A DNA stretch of 64,000 nt, from the NCBI GenBank assembly GCA_947090765.1, contig OX352322.1, positions 2,649,501 through 2,713,500 on the forward strand, in the 5' to 3' direction. A program made the position numbers and the translations under genes. The notes beneath the pieces are model-generated. The model made no database searches, was not told the origin of the DNA, and was given only the letters and a program-made list of their open reading frames with translations. The DNA comes from Pseudomonas sp. MM223. GTDB lineage: Bacteria > Pseudomonadota > Gammaproteobacteria > Pseudomonadales > Pseudomonadaceae. Each line of letters starts with the position of its first letter. Position 1 is the stretch's first letter. Of this stretch, positions 28,881 through 37,314 are shown in pieces.

Positions 28881-30110
28881 ATGACATTTCGCCGTACCCT
28901 TCTGGCCGCATCGCTGGCCCTGCTGATCACTGGCCAGGCCCCGCTGTACGCCGCACCGCCATTGTCGATGGACAACGGTACCAACGCACTGACCGCGCAA
29001 AACAGCAACGCCTGGGTCGAAATTAGCGCCAGCGCGTTACAACACAACATCCGCACCCTGCAGGCCGAGCTGGCCGGCAAGTCCAAGCTGTGCGCCGTGC
29101 TCAAGGCCGATGCCTATGGCCACGGTATTGGCCTGGTGATGCCGTCGATCATCGCTCAGGGCGTGCCCTGCGTGGCGGTGGCCAGCAACGAGGAGGCCCG
29201 CGTGGTTCGCGCCAGTGGCTTCACCGGGCAACTGGTGCGCGTCCGCCTGGCCAGCCTCAGCGAGCTGGAAGATGCCTTGCGGTACGACATGGAAGAACTG
29301 GTAGGCAGCGCCGAATTCGCCCGCCAGGTCGATGCCATCGCCGCACGCCATGGCAAGACCCTGCGCATTCACATGGCGCTCAACTCCAGTGGCATGAGCC
29401 GCAACGGGGTAGAGATGACCAGCTGGTCCGGCCGTGGCGAAGCGTTGCAGATCACCGACCAGAAGCACCTCAAACTGGTCGCGCTGATGACCCACTTCGC
29501 CGTGGAAGACAAGGACGATGTCCGCAAGGGCCTGGCGGCCTTCAACGAACAGACCGACTGGCTGATCAAGCACGCCAAGCTCGACCGCAGCACGCTCACC
29601 CTGCACGCGGCCAACTCGTTCGCGACCCTGGAGGTGCCGGAGGCGCGCCTGGACATGGTCCGCACCGGTGGTGCGCTGTTCGGTGACACTGTGCCGGAGC
29701 GCACCGAGTACAAACGCGCCATGCAGTTCAAGTCGCACGTGGCGGCGGTGCACAGCTACCCGGCCGGCAACACCGTCGGTTACGACCGTACCTTCACCCT
29801 GGCCCGTGATTCGCGCCTGGCCAACATCACCGTCGGCTATTCCGATGGCTATCGCCGGGTGTTCACCAACAAGGGCCATGTGCTGATCAACGGCCACCGC
29901 GTACCGGTGGTGGGCAAGGTGTCGATGAACACGCTGATGGTCGATGTCACCGACTTCCCTGACGTGAAGGGTGGCAACGAAGTGGTGCTGTTCGGCAAGC
30001 AGGCCGGGGGCGAAATCACCCAGGCCGAGATGGAAGAAATCAACGGCGCGCTGCTGGCCGACCTGTACACCGTGTGGGGCAGTTCCAACCCGAAGATCCT
30101 CGTCGACTGA
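28881..30110 (+). CDS. alr: Periplasmic broad-specificity amino acid racemase
   Basis: The 409-residue PLP racemase has a signal peptide (MTFRRTLLAASLALLITG ... YAAPP). The PLP lysine is Lys75 in LCAVLKADAYGHG, and the second catalytic base is Tyr301 in NTVGYDRTF. Cys71 and Cys97 are placed for a disulfide, fitting a periplasmic location. P. putida has a well-studied periplasmic racemase of this kind active on lysine and arginine, and its chromosomal neighbours match this locus. It would link D- and L-arginine or lysine for the transaminase downstream. Confidence 0.88.
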   Translation: MTFRRTLLAASLALLITGQAPLYAAPPLSMDNGTNALTAQNSNAWVEISASALQHNIRTLQAELAGKSKLCAVLKADAYGHGIGLVMPSIIAQGVPCVAVASNEEARVVRASGFTGQLVRVRLASLSELEDALRYDMEELVGSAEFARQVDAIAARHGKTLRIHMALNSSGMSRNGVEMTSWSGRGEALQITDQKHLKLVALMTHFAVEDKDDVRKGLAAFNEQTDWLIKHAKLDRSTLTLHAANSFATLEVPEARLDMVRTGGALFGDTVPERTEYKRAMQFKSHVAAVHSYPAGNTVGYDRTFTLARDSRLANITVGYSDGYRRVFTNKGHVLINGHRVPVVGKVSMNTLMVDVTDFPDVKGGNEVVLFGKQAGGEITQAEMEEINGALLADLYTVWGSSNPKILVD

Positions 30111-30134
30111 CACCGCCAGAAAAGGGAGATTGCC

Positions 30135-31325
30135 ATGCGCTACGCCAAGCTTACCCAACGCATCGCCGGCGACGGGGCTGCGGCCTGGGACATCCACTAC
30201 CGCGCCCTGGCGCTGCAGGCCCAGGGCAAGGACATCCTGCTGCTGTCGGTGGGCGACCCGGACTTCGACACCCCCGAGCCGATTGTCCAGGCGGCCATCG
30301 ACAGCCTGCAGGCGGGTCACACCCACTACGCCGATGTACGCGGCAAGCTGGCCCTGCGCCAAGCCATCGCCAAGCGCCATCAGCAGCGTAGCGGCCAGGC
30401 CGTCAATGCCGACCAGGTGACGGTGTTGGCGGGGGCCCAGTGTGCGCTGTACTGCGTGGCCCAGTGCGTGCTGGACCCAGGCGACGAGGTGCTTGTCGCC
30501 GAACCGATGTATGTGACCTACGAGGCCGTGTTCGGTGCCTGTGGCGCCAAGGTGGTGCCGGTGCCGGTCAAGCCGGAAAACGGCTTTCGGGTATGCCCGC
30601 GGGACGTGGCCGAGCGCATCACCCCGCGCACCCGCGCATTGGCCTTGAACAGCCCGCACAACCCGTCGGGGGCAAGCCTGCCCCGTGCTACCTGGGAAGC
30701 CCTGGCCGAGCTGTGCATCGCCCACGACCTGTGGCTGATCTCCGACGAGGTGTACAGCGAGCTGTTGTACGAGGGCGAGCATGTCAGCCCCGCCAGCCTG
30801 CCGGGCATGGCCGAACGCACCGCCACCCTCAACAGCCTGTCGAAGTCGCATGCCATGACAGGCTGGCGGGTGGGCTGGGTGGTGGGTTCGGCCGAGCTGG
30901 CCGCCCACCTGGAAAACCTCGCCCTGTGCATGTTGTATGGCTCGCCGGACTTCATTCAGGACGCCGCCGTGGTGGCGCTGGGGCAGCCGCTGCCCGAGCT
31001 GGCCGCCATGCGTGAGGCTTACCGCCAACGCCGTGACCTGGTGTGCGAACAGCTGGCCGGCTGCCCGGGCCTCAAGGCGCTGAAGCCTGATGGTGGCATG
31101 TTCGTGATGGTCGATATCCGTGAGACCGGCGTAAGTGCCCAGGCCTTTGCCGACTTCCTGTTGGACAGCCAGGGCGTGTCGGTGCTCGCTGGCGAAGCGT
31201 TCGGCCCCAGCGCTGCCGGGCATATTCGCCTGGGCCTGGTGCTGGGCGATGCAGCGCTGGTCGATGCCTGCCAGCGCATCGCCCGCTGTGCCGACGAACT
31301 GAAGCGGGAGCACGGCCATGCGTGA
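30135..31325 (+). CDS. aruH: Arginine:pyruvate transaminase (AruH-like)
   Basis: The 396-residue fold-type I aminotransferase has the PLP lysine Lys237 in NSLSKSHAMTGWRVGW, the Asp and Tyr of WLISDEVYSELLYEG, and the N-terminal PDFDTPEPIVQA signature of aspartate-aminotransferase subgroup I. In the ATA pathway AruH transfers the amino group of L-arginine to pyruvate, giving 2-ketoarginine for AruI. The gene sits between the racemase and an aldehyde dehydrogenase and overlaps the latter by 8 bases, so these steps are made together. Confidence 0.84.
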   Translation: MRYAKLTQRIAGDGAAAWDIHYRALALQAQGKDILLLSVGDPDFDTPEPIVQAAIDSLQAGHTHYADVRGKLALRQAIAKRHQQRSGQAVNADQVTVLAGAQCALYCVAQCVLDPGDEVLVAEPMYVTYEAVFGACGAKVVPVPVKPENGFRVCPRDVAERITPRTRALALNSPHNPSGASLPRATWEALAELCIAHDLWLISDEVYSELLYEGEHVSPASLPGMAERTATLNSLSKSHAMTGWRVGWVVGSAELAAHLENLALCMLYGSPDFIQDAAVVALGQPLPELAAMREAYRQRRDLVCEQLAGCPGLKALKPDGGMFVMVDIRETGVSAQAFADFLLDSQGVSVLAGEAFGPSAAGHIRLGLVLGDAALVDACQRIARCADELKREHGHA

Positions 31326-32730
31326 GTATGCGCGGCTGTACATCGATGGCGCCTGGCAGGTGCCGAATGGGCAGGGCATGGCCGAGGTGATCGACCCGGC
31401 CACCGAACAGGCCATTGGCCGGGTACCCCTTGGCGCCGAGGCCGATGTCGAGCGGGCGGTGATGGCGGCGCGGCGGGCCTTCGATGGCTGGTCGCGCACG
31501 CCGTCCAGCGTGCGCGCCGGGTACATCCGGGCATTGGTCGCACAGCTGAAAAACCACGCGGCGGAAATGGCCGACGTCATCACCGACGAGCTAGGCATGC
31601 CGGTGCAGTGGTGCCAGGCGGTGCAGGTCGAAGGCCCGATTGCCGGGCTGGAGCAATACGCCGAGCTGGCCGGGCTGATGGATGAGGTGCGTGAAGTCGG
31701 CAACTCGCTGGTGTACCGCGAGGCCGTTGGCGTGTGCGCATTCATCAACCCGTGGAATTACCCGTTGCACCAGATGATCGGCAAGCTGGCGCCGGCGTTG
31801 GCTGCCGGGTGCACGGTGGTGGTCAAACCCAGCCAGGAAACGCCGCTGCACGCATTTGTGCTGGCCGAAATGGTCGACGCCATCGGCCTGCCGGCCGGGG
31901 TGTTCAATCTGGTCAGCGGCCCGGGGGCCAAGGTGGGTGAGGCCTTGGCCCGCCACCCGCAGGTGGACATGGTGTCGTTCACTGGCTCCACCGGTGCCGG
32001 GGTGCGGGTAGCGCAAGCGGCCGCGCCGACGGTGAAGCGGGTGTGCCTGGAGCTGGGTGGCAAGTCGCCGTTGCTGATTACCGCCGACGCCGACCTGCAC
32101 GCTGCGGTGCGCCATGGCGTGCAGGACGTGATGATCAACTCCGGGCAGACCTGCACGGCACTGACCCGCATGCTGCTGCCGGCCAGCCGCTACGCCGAGG
32201 CGCTGGAAATCGCCGAGGCCGAAACCCGTGCACTGGTCATGGGCGACCCGCGTGACCCGGCCAGCTTCCTCGGGCCGATGTGTTCGGCAGGCCAGCGGCG
32301 TACGGTGCTCGACTACATTCGCCAGGGCCAGGAGGAGGGCGCGCGCTTGTTGTGCGGTGGTGATCACGGCGGCTTCGAGCGCGGGTTCTACGTGGCGCCC
32401 ACGTTGTTCGCCGACGTCGACAACCGCATGCGCATTGCCCAGGAAGAAATCTTCGGCCCGGTGCTGTGCCTGATCCCCTACGCCGACGAGGTCGAGGCGC
32501 TGGCGCTGGCCAATGACTCGCCGTTCGGCCTGTCCAGTGCGGTGTGGGCGGGCAGCCGCGAGCATGGCCTGGCGCTGGCGCGGCAGATACGGGCCGGGCA
32601 GTGCTTCATCAACGGTGGCGGGTTCAACTACCAGGCGCCGTTCGGTGGCTACAAGCAGTCGGGCAACGGCCGCGAGTGGGGCGAAGAAGGCTTGGCGGAG
32701 TTTGTCGAAGTGAAAGCGGTGCAGTGCTGA
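31318..32730 (+). CDS. Aldehyde dehydrogenase, candidate 4-guanidinobutyraldehyde dehydrogenase
   Basis: The 470-residue protein has the aldehyde dehydrogenase catalytic Cys279 (SGQTCTALTR), the general base Glu in LELGGKSPLLI and the cofactor motif NPWNYPLHQM. Its start overlaps aruH. The aldehyde expected from the AruH-AruI steps is 4-guanidinobutyraldehyde, so oxidation to 4-guanidinobutyrate is the probable job. Related enzymes act on betaine aldehyde and aminoaldehydes, and specificity cannot be read directly. Confidence 0.8.
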   Translation: MREYARLYIDGAWQVPNGQGMAEVIDPATEQAIGRVPLGAEADVERAVMAARRAFDGWSRTPSSVRAGYIRALVAQLKNHAAEMADVITDELGMPVQWCQAVQVEGPIAGLEQYAELAGLMDEVREVGNSLVYREAVGVCAFINPWNYPLHQMIGKLAPALAAGCTVVVKPSQETPLHAFVLAEMVDAIGLPAGVFNLVSGPGAKVGEALARHPQVDMVSFTGSTGAGVRVAQAAAPTVKRVCLELGGKSPLLITADADLHAAVRHGVQDVMINSGQTCTALTRMLLPASRYAEALEIAEAETRALVMGDPRDPASFLGPMCSAGQRRTVLDYIRQGQEEGARLLCGGDHGGFERGFYVAPTLFADVDNRMRIAQEEIFGPVLCLIPYADEVEALALANDSPFGLSSAVWAGSREHGLALARQIRAGQCFINGGGFNYQAPFGGYKQSGNGREWGEEGLAEFVEVKAVQC

Positions 32731-32773
32731 GCCGCTGCCGGAAAACAACCTGTTTTGTGTAAGGAGCCTGTTT

Positions 32774-33475
32774 GTGAATGTACTGATCGTCCACGCTCAC
32801 CCCGAGCCGCAATCGTTCACCGCTGCCCTGCGGGACCAGGCCGTGGAAACCTTCCGCGCCCAGGGCCACCAGGTGCAGGTCAGCGACCTGTACGCCATGG
32901 GCTGGAACCCGGTGGCCAGCGCCGATGACTTCACCCAGCGTGAAAACCCCGAGTACCTGGTGTATGCCCTGGAGCAGCGCCAGGGCGTCAAGCGCGGCGC
33001 CATTGCCGCGGACATCCAGCAGGAGCTGGACAAACTGTTGTGGGCCGATTTGCTGGTACTGAACTTCCCGATTTTCTGGTTCTCGGCACCGGCGATGCTC
33101 AAGGGCTGGATCGACCGGGTGCTGGTGTCGGGGGTGTGCTATGGCGGCAAACGTTTCTACGACCAGGGCGGGTTGGCAGGCAAGAAGGCGCTGGTGACCG
33201 TGACCTTGGGCGGGCGCGAGCACATGTTTGGCGAGGGGGCGATTCATGGGCCGCTGGAGGATATGTTGCGGCCGATATTGCGCGGCACGTTGGCTTACGT
33301 GGGGTTTGAGGTGCTGCCACCGTTCGTGGCATGGCATGTGCCATATATCGGCGATGAAGCGCGCCAGGACTTCTTGCAGCAGTACCGGCAACGCCTGGAG
33401 CAGCTTTCGGACGACCAGCCACTGGTGTTCCCGCGGCTGGCGCAGTTTGATGAGGCGTTGTACCCGCTGACCTGA
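32774..33475 (+). CDS. Flavodoxin-like NAD(P)H quinone oxidoreductase
   Basis: The 233-residue protein matches the NQO1/KefF-type fold: MNVLIVHAHPEPQSFTAAL binds flavin phosphate, and LVLNFPIFWFSAPAMLKGWIDRV is the family hallmark. It starts at GTG 32774, seven bases after AAGGAG. A quinone oxidoreductase also lies at the end of the P. aeruginosa arginine-transaminase locus, so it probably belongs to the same operon; its link to arginine breakdown is unexplained. Confidence 0.83.
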   Translation: MNVLIVHAHPEPQSFTAALRDQAVETFRAQGHQVQVSDLYAMGWNPVASADDFTQRENPEYLVYALEQRQGVKRGAIAADIQQELDKLLWADLLVLNFPIFWFSAPAMLKGWIDRVLVSGVCYGGKRFYDQGGLAGKKALVTVTLGGREHMFGEGAIHGPLEDMLRPILRGTLAYVGFEVLPPFVAWHVPYIGDEARQDFLQQYRQRLEQLSDDQPLVFPRLAQFDEALYPLT

Positions 33476-33490
33476 GTCGTGCGCAGCCCC

Positions 33491-33604
33491 CTGTAGGAGC
33501 GGCCTTGTGTCGCGATGGGCTGCGACAGCAGCCCTGACAATGTGTGCTGGGGCGCAGATCCTGGGGCTGCTGCGCAGCCCATCGCGACACAAGGCCGCTC
33601 CTAC
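33491..33604. repeat. Paired REP element, GCGGCC family
   Basis: The arms CTGTAGGAGCGGCCTTGTG and CACAAGGCCGCTCCTACA flank two GGGCTGC/GCAGCCC stems. It closes the arginine operon and separates it from the polyamine-type genes. Confidence 0.82.
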
Positions 33605-33732
33605 AAAAAAGCGCGTACGCAGCGAAGATCTAAAAACGACCACCCACACATTCGGGGTATGTCGCCCCTCGGCAAATCCCTCGATAGTGAACCCATCGGC
33701 TCGTTCCGGAGCACTCACACGATGGAGTTGCC

Positions 33733-34836
33733 ATGCGCAAGGTACTGAAGGTGATTGGTGGTCTGCTGCTGGCGTCTGGTGCCAGCCTGGCCCAGGCGGC
33801 AGAGGTGGACAGCGGCAACACGTTACGGTTGTACAACTGGACCGACTACATCGGCGAAACCACCCTGGCCGACTTCGAGAAGGCCACCGGCATCAAGGTC
33901 ATCTACGACACCTTCGACGGCTACGAAACGGTGCAGACCAAACTGCTTACCGGCCGTTCCGGCTATGACCTGGTCATGCTCAATGCCTCGCTGGTACCCC
34001 CGCTGATCAGCGCCGGCGTGTTCCAGGCGCTGGACAAGCAGCAACTGCCCAGCTGGCAAAACCTCGATCAGCAGGTGGTCAACAACCTGCAGGGCTACGA
34101 TCCTGGGTTGAAGTATTCGGCGCCCTATACCTGGGGCAGTTCAGGGGTAACCTACAACGTCGACAAGATCACCGCGCGCATGCCCGACGCGCCGATCGGT
34201 TCGCTGGCTATGCTGTTCGACCCCAAGATCGTTTCGCGCTTCGCCGATTGCGGCGTCACGCTGATGGATGCGCCTACCGAGGTCATCCCGCTGGCCCTGC
34301 AGTACCTGGGCAAGGACCCGCGCAGCGCGTCGCCCGCCGACCTCAAGGCGGCCGAGCAACTGCTGCTGGGCATCCGCCCCTACATTCGCAAGTTCGACTC
34401 GGTCAACTACCTCACCAGCCTGCCCAATGGTGATGTCTGCCTGGCGCTGACCTGGTCCGGTGACTACGCCACCGCACAGGCCCGAGCGGTAGAAGCGAAG
34501 AAGGACATCAAGCTGTCGTTCTTCATCCCCCGGGAAGGTTCGCTGATCTGGTTCGACAACCTGTACATCCCCAAAGATGCGCCGCACGCGGCCAACGCCC
34601 ACCGCTTCATCGAGTTCCTGCTGCAACCGCAGACCATGGCCAAGGTCACCGACTACATCCACTACGCCAACAGCAACGCCGCCGCCACCGCGCTGGTGCG
34701 TGACGACATCCGCCAGGACCCGGCCATCTACCCCGACGCACACACCCGTGAGCGCCTGTTCGCGCAGAAAACCCAGAGCCCCAAGGACATGCGCGCCATC
34801 ACCCGGGTCTGGAGCACGGTCAAGACCGGTTTCTAA
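33733..34836 (+). CDS. Periplasmic polyamine-type (PotD/PotF) substrate-binding protein
   Basis: The 367-residue protein has a signal peptide (MRKVLKVIGGLLLASGASLA) and the fold typical of putrescine/spermidine-binding proteins: LRLYNWTDYIGETTLADF, YDLVMLNASLVPP and WSGDYATAQARAVEA. No potGHI-like ATPase or permease genes are near. It either shares a transporter encoded elsewhere or acts with the aminotransferase 33 bases downstream, with which it is probably co-transcribed. The ligand is likely a polyamine or related amine, by family. Confidence 0.83.
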   Translation: MRKVLKVIGGLLLASGASLAQAAEVDSGNTLRLYNWTDYIGETTLADFEKATGIKVIYDTFDGYETVQTKLLTGRSGYDLVMLNASLVPPLISAGVFQALDKQQLPSWQNLDQQVVNNLQGYDPGLKYSAPYTWGSSGVTYNVDKITARMPDAPIGSLAMLFDPKIVSRFADCGVTLMDAPTEVIPLALQYLGKDPRSASPADLKAAEQLLLGIRPYIRKFDSVNYLTSLPNGDVCLALTWSGDYATAQARAVEAKKDIKLSFFIPREGSLIWFDNLYIPKDAPHAANAHRFIEFLLQPQTMAKVTDYIHYANSNAAATALVRDDIRQDPAIYPDAHTRERLFAQKTQSPKDMRAITRVWSTVKTGF

Positions 34837-34869
34837 CACTGCCCAACGATTTACGCCAAGGAGCTGCCC

Positions 34870-36282
34870 ATGGCCACCCCAAGCAAAGCATTCACCATCG
34901 CCCACGACCCGCTGGTGGAAGCCGACAAGGCCCACTACATGCACGGCTACCATGTGTTCGACGAGCACCGTGAACAAGGTGCGTTGAACATCGTCGCCGG
35001 CGAGGGTGCCTACATTCGTGACGCCCAAGGCAACCGCTTCCTCGATGCCGTCGGCGGCATGTGGTGCACCAACATCGGCCTGGGCCGCGAGGAAATGGCC
35101 CTGGCCATCGCCGACCAGGTGCGCCAGCTGGCGTATTCCAACCCATTTTCCGACATGGCCAACGACGTGGCCATCGAGCTGTGCCAGAAGCTTGCGCAAC
35201 TGGCGCCGGGCGACCTGAACCACGTGTTTCTCACCACCGGCGGCTCGACTGCGGTCGACACCGCCTACCGGCTGATCCAGTACTACCAGAACTGCCGCGG
35301 CAAGCCACACAAGAAGCACATCATCGCCCGCTACAACGCCTACCACGGCTCTACCACCCTGACCATGTCGATCGGCAACAAGGCCGCCGACCGGGTGCCA
35401 GAGTTCGATTACCACCACGACCTGATCCACCACGTCTCCAACCCCAACCCGTACCGCGCCCCGCATGACATGGACGAGGCCGAGTTCCTCGACTACCTGG
35501 TGGCCGAATTCGAGGACAAGATCCTGTCGCTGGGTGCCGACAATGTGGCGGCGTTCTTTGCCGAGCCGATCATGGGCTCGGGCGGGGTGATCATTCCGCC
35601 GCAGGGCTACTTCCAGCGCATGTGGCAGCTGTGCCAGACCTACGACATCCTGTTTGTCGCCGACGAGGTGGTGACCTCGTTCGGGCGCCTGGGCACCTTT
35701 TTCGCCAGCGAGGAGCTGTTTGGCGTAACCCCCGACATCATCACCACCGCCAAGGGCCTGACCTCGGCCTACCTGCCGCTGGGCGCGTGCATTTTCTCCG
35801 AGCGCATCTGGGCGGTGATTGCCGAGCCGGGCAAGGGCCGCTGCTTTACCCATGGTTTTACCTACAGTGGCCACCCGGTGTGCTGCACGGCGGCGCTGAA
35901 AAACATCGAGATCATCGAGCGCGAGCAACTGCTCGATCACGTCAAGGACGTGGGTGGTTACCTGGAGCAGCGCCTGCAAAGCCTGCGCGGGTTGCCGCTG
36001 GTGGGTGATGTGCGTTGCATGAAACTGATGGCTTGCGTCGAGTTCGTTGCCGACAAGGCCAGCAAGGCGCTGTTCCCGGACGAGGTGAACATCGGCGAAC
36101 GCATCCACAGCAAGGCCCAGGCACGCGGGTTGCTGGTGCGCCCGATCATGCACCTGAACGTGATGTCGCCGCCGTTGATCGTCACCCATGCGCAGGTGGA
36201 CGAGATTGTCGAAACCTTGCGCCAGTGCATCATCGAAACCGCGCGCGAACTGACCGCGCTTGGCCTGTACCAGGGCCGATGA
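34870..36282 (+). CDS. Class III aminotransferase (polyamine/omega-amino type)
   Basis: The 470-residue PLP enzyme has Lys295 in TTAKGLTSAYLPLG, the cofactor segment FADEVVTSFGRLGTFF and LTTGGSTAVDTAYRLIQ. Omega-aminotransferases of this group move terminal amino groups of polyamines, beta-alanine or similar compounds to pyruvate. The adjacent polyamine-type binding protein and the following LuxR regulator suggest a small amine-utilisation unit. A class III aminotransferase also lies near catR in other P. putida chromosomes. The exact substrate is not determined. Confidence 0.83.
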   Translation: MATPSKAFTIAHDPLVEADKAHYMHGYHVFDEHREQGALNIVAGEGAYIRDAQGNRFLDAVGGMWCTNIGLGREEMALAIADQVRQLAYSNPFSDMANDVAIELCQKLAQLAPGDLNHVFLTTGGSTAVDTAYRLIQYYQNCRGKPHKKHIIARYNAYHGSTTLTMSIGNKAADRVPEFDYHHDLIHHVSNPNPYRAPHDMDEAEFLDYLVAEFEDKILSLGADNVAAFFAEPIMGSGGVIIPPQGYFQRMWQLCQTYDILFVADEVVTSFGRLGTFFASEELFGVTPDIITTAKGLTSAYLPLGACIFSERIWAVIAEPGKGRCFTHGFTYSGHPVCCTAALKNIEIIEREQLLDHVKDVGGYLEQRLQSLRGLPLVGDVRCMKLMACVEFVADKASKALFPDEVNIGERIHSKAQARGLLVRPIMHLNVMSPPLIVTHAQVDEIVETLRQCIIETARELTALGLYQGR

Positions 36283-36335
36283 ACCTGGCGCAAAGGGCTG
36301 TGCGGGGGCGTGCCTGGCAGGCTAGACTGCCGGGC

Positions 36336-37169
36336 ATGACCCAGGCCACTCCCGACACCCCGCTTACCCTGACAATGGGCGCGTTGCAGCAATGGCATGC
36401 GGCGCTGCAGCGTGCGCTTGCCCACAGCGATACGCCCGAGGCGCTGGAGTACGTGGCCGCTGCCATCGGCCAGCTGGTGCAGGTTGAATCGATGATGATC
36501 AGCCTTGAGTGCCAAGGGCGAGCGCCGCAGTTGCTGTACCAGCAAGGCATTCCCGAGCGGCACCGCGCCGCTGTGCTGGAGCGCTATTTCAGTGCCGGCT
36601 ACCTGCTCGACCCGTTCTGCCTGGCCGTGCAAAGCGGCTTGGCCGAAGGCTTTTACCACTTGCAGGAAATCGCCCCCGATAACTTCTTCGACAGCGACTA
36701 TTACAAGGCCTACTACCTGGGCACCGGTTGCAGCGAAGACAGCTACTACATCGTCGACCTCAGTGTTGGGCGCAAGTTGTCGCTGAGCCTGTTTCAGGGT
36801 TGCAGCGGCACGCCTTTGAGTACCGGGCAGGTCGACCTGTTGCGGGCGCTGGAGCCCATGGTGCGCGAACTGCTGGGGCGCTATGCCCGGCATAACCTGG
36901 AGCCCGGTGCCGCACCGGCCGAACACGGCGGCCTGCAAGCAGCGTTCGACAGTTTTGGTTGCCAGGTGCTGACCGACCGCGAGCGCGAGGTGGCACACAT
37001 GATCCTGCGCGGGCACTCGGTGAAGTCGACCGCACTGGCGCTGGGCATCTCGCCGGAGACCGTGCGCATGCACCGCAAGAACCTGTACCTGAAGCTGGAG
37101 ATCAACTCGCAGTCCGAGTTGTTTGCGCGGTTTATCGACTGGTTGCGCAGCGATCACCTCGAAAATTAG
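36336..37169 (+). CDS. LuxR-family transcriptional regulator
   Basis: The 277-residue protein has a C-terminal LuxR/FixJ HTH (about residues 210-270; LTDREREVAHMILRGHSVK, LGISPETVRMHRKNLYLKL). Its N-terminal sensory region contains FSAGYLLDPFCLAVQSGLAE. It follows the aminotransferase on the same strand and probably controls that unit. It is a clear paralogue of the LuxR protein at 49750: both share the YLLDPF block and the length. An ATG at 36279 overlapping the aminotransferase stop is an alternative start. Confidence 0.8.
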   Translation: MTQATPDTPLTLTMGALQQWHAALQRALAHSDTPEALEYVAAAIGQLVQVESMMISLECQGRAPQLLYQQGIPERHRAAVLERYFSAGYLLDPFCLAVQSGLAEGFYHLQEIAPDNFFDSDYYKAYYLGTGCSEDSYYIVDLSVGRKLSLSLFQGCSGTPLSTGQVDLLRALEPMVRELLGRYARHNLEPGAAPAEHGGLQAAFDSFGCQVLTDREREVAHMILRGHSVKSTALALGISPETVRMHRKNLYLKLEINSQSELFARFIDWLRSDHLEN

Positions 37170-37195
37170 AGCCTGATCCCGGTTAGTCTAGGTTG

Positions 37196-37314
37196 CAGGG
37201 GGCTGCTGCGCAGCCCATCGCCGGCAAGCCAGCTCCCACCCCGACCGCATCAAGTTCAAGCCATGCGCCCTAACTGTGGGAGCTGGCTTGCCGGCGATAG
37301 GGCCGGTAGCCCTA
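37196..37314. repeat. Paired REP element, GGGAGCTGGCTTGCC family
   Basis: The arms GGCTGCTGCGCAGCCCATCG-CCGGCAAGCCAGCTCCCA and TGTGGGAGCTGGCTTGCCGG-CGATAGGGC face each other between the convergent LuxR and XRE-PAS genes. Confidence 0.8.

Noticed and set aside
29037-31748. A 903-codon open frame on the minus strand over alr, aruH and the aldehyde dehydrogenase
   Set aside because: It is antisense to three well-identified genes and rich in His, Gln and Arg with no family resemblance, a shadow of third-position GC bias.
33491-33604. Repeated 30-base units as a possible CRISPR array
   Set aside because: The units occur as single inverted pairs in gaps, not as regularly spaced direct repeats with unique spacers, and no cas gene is present.
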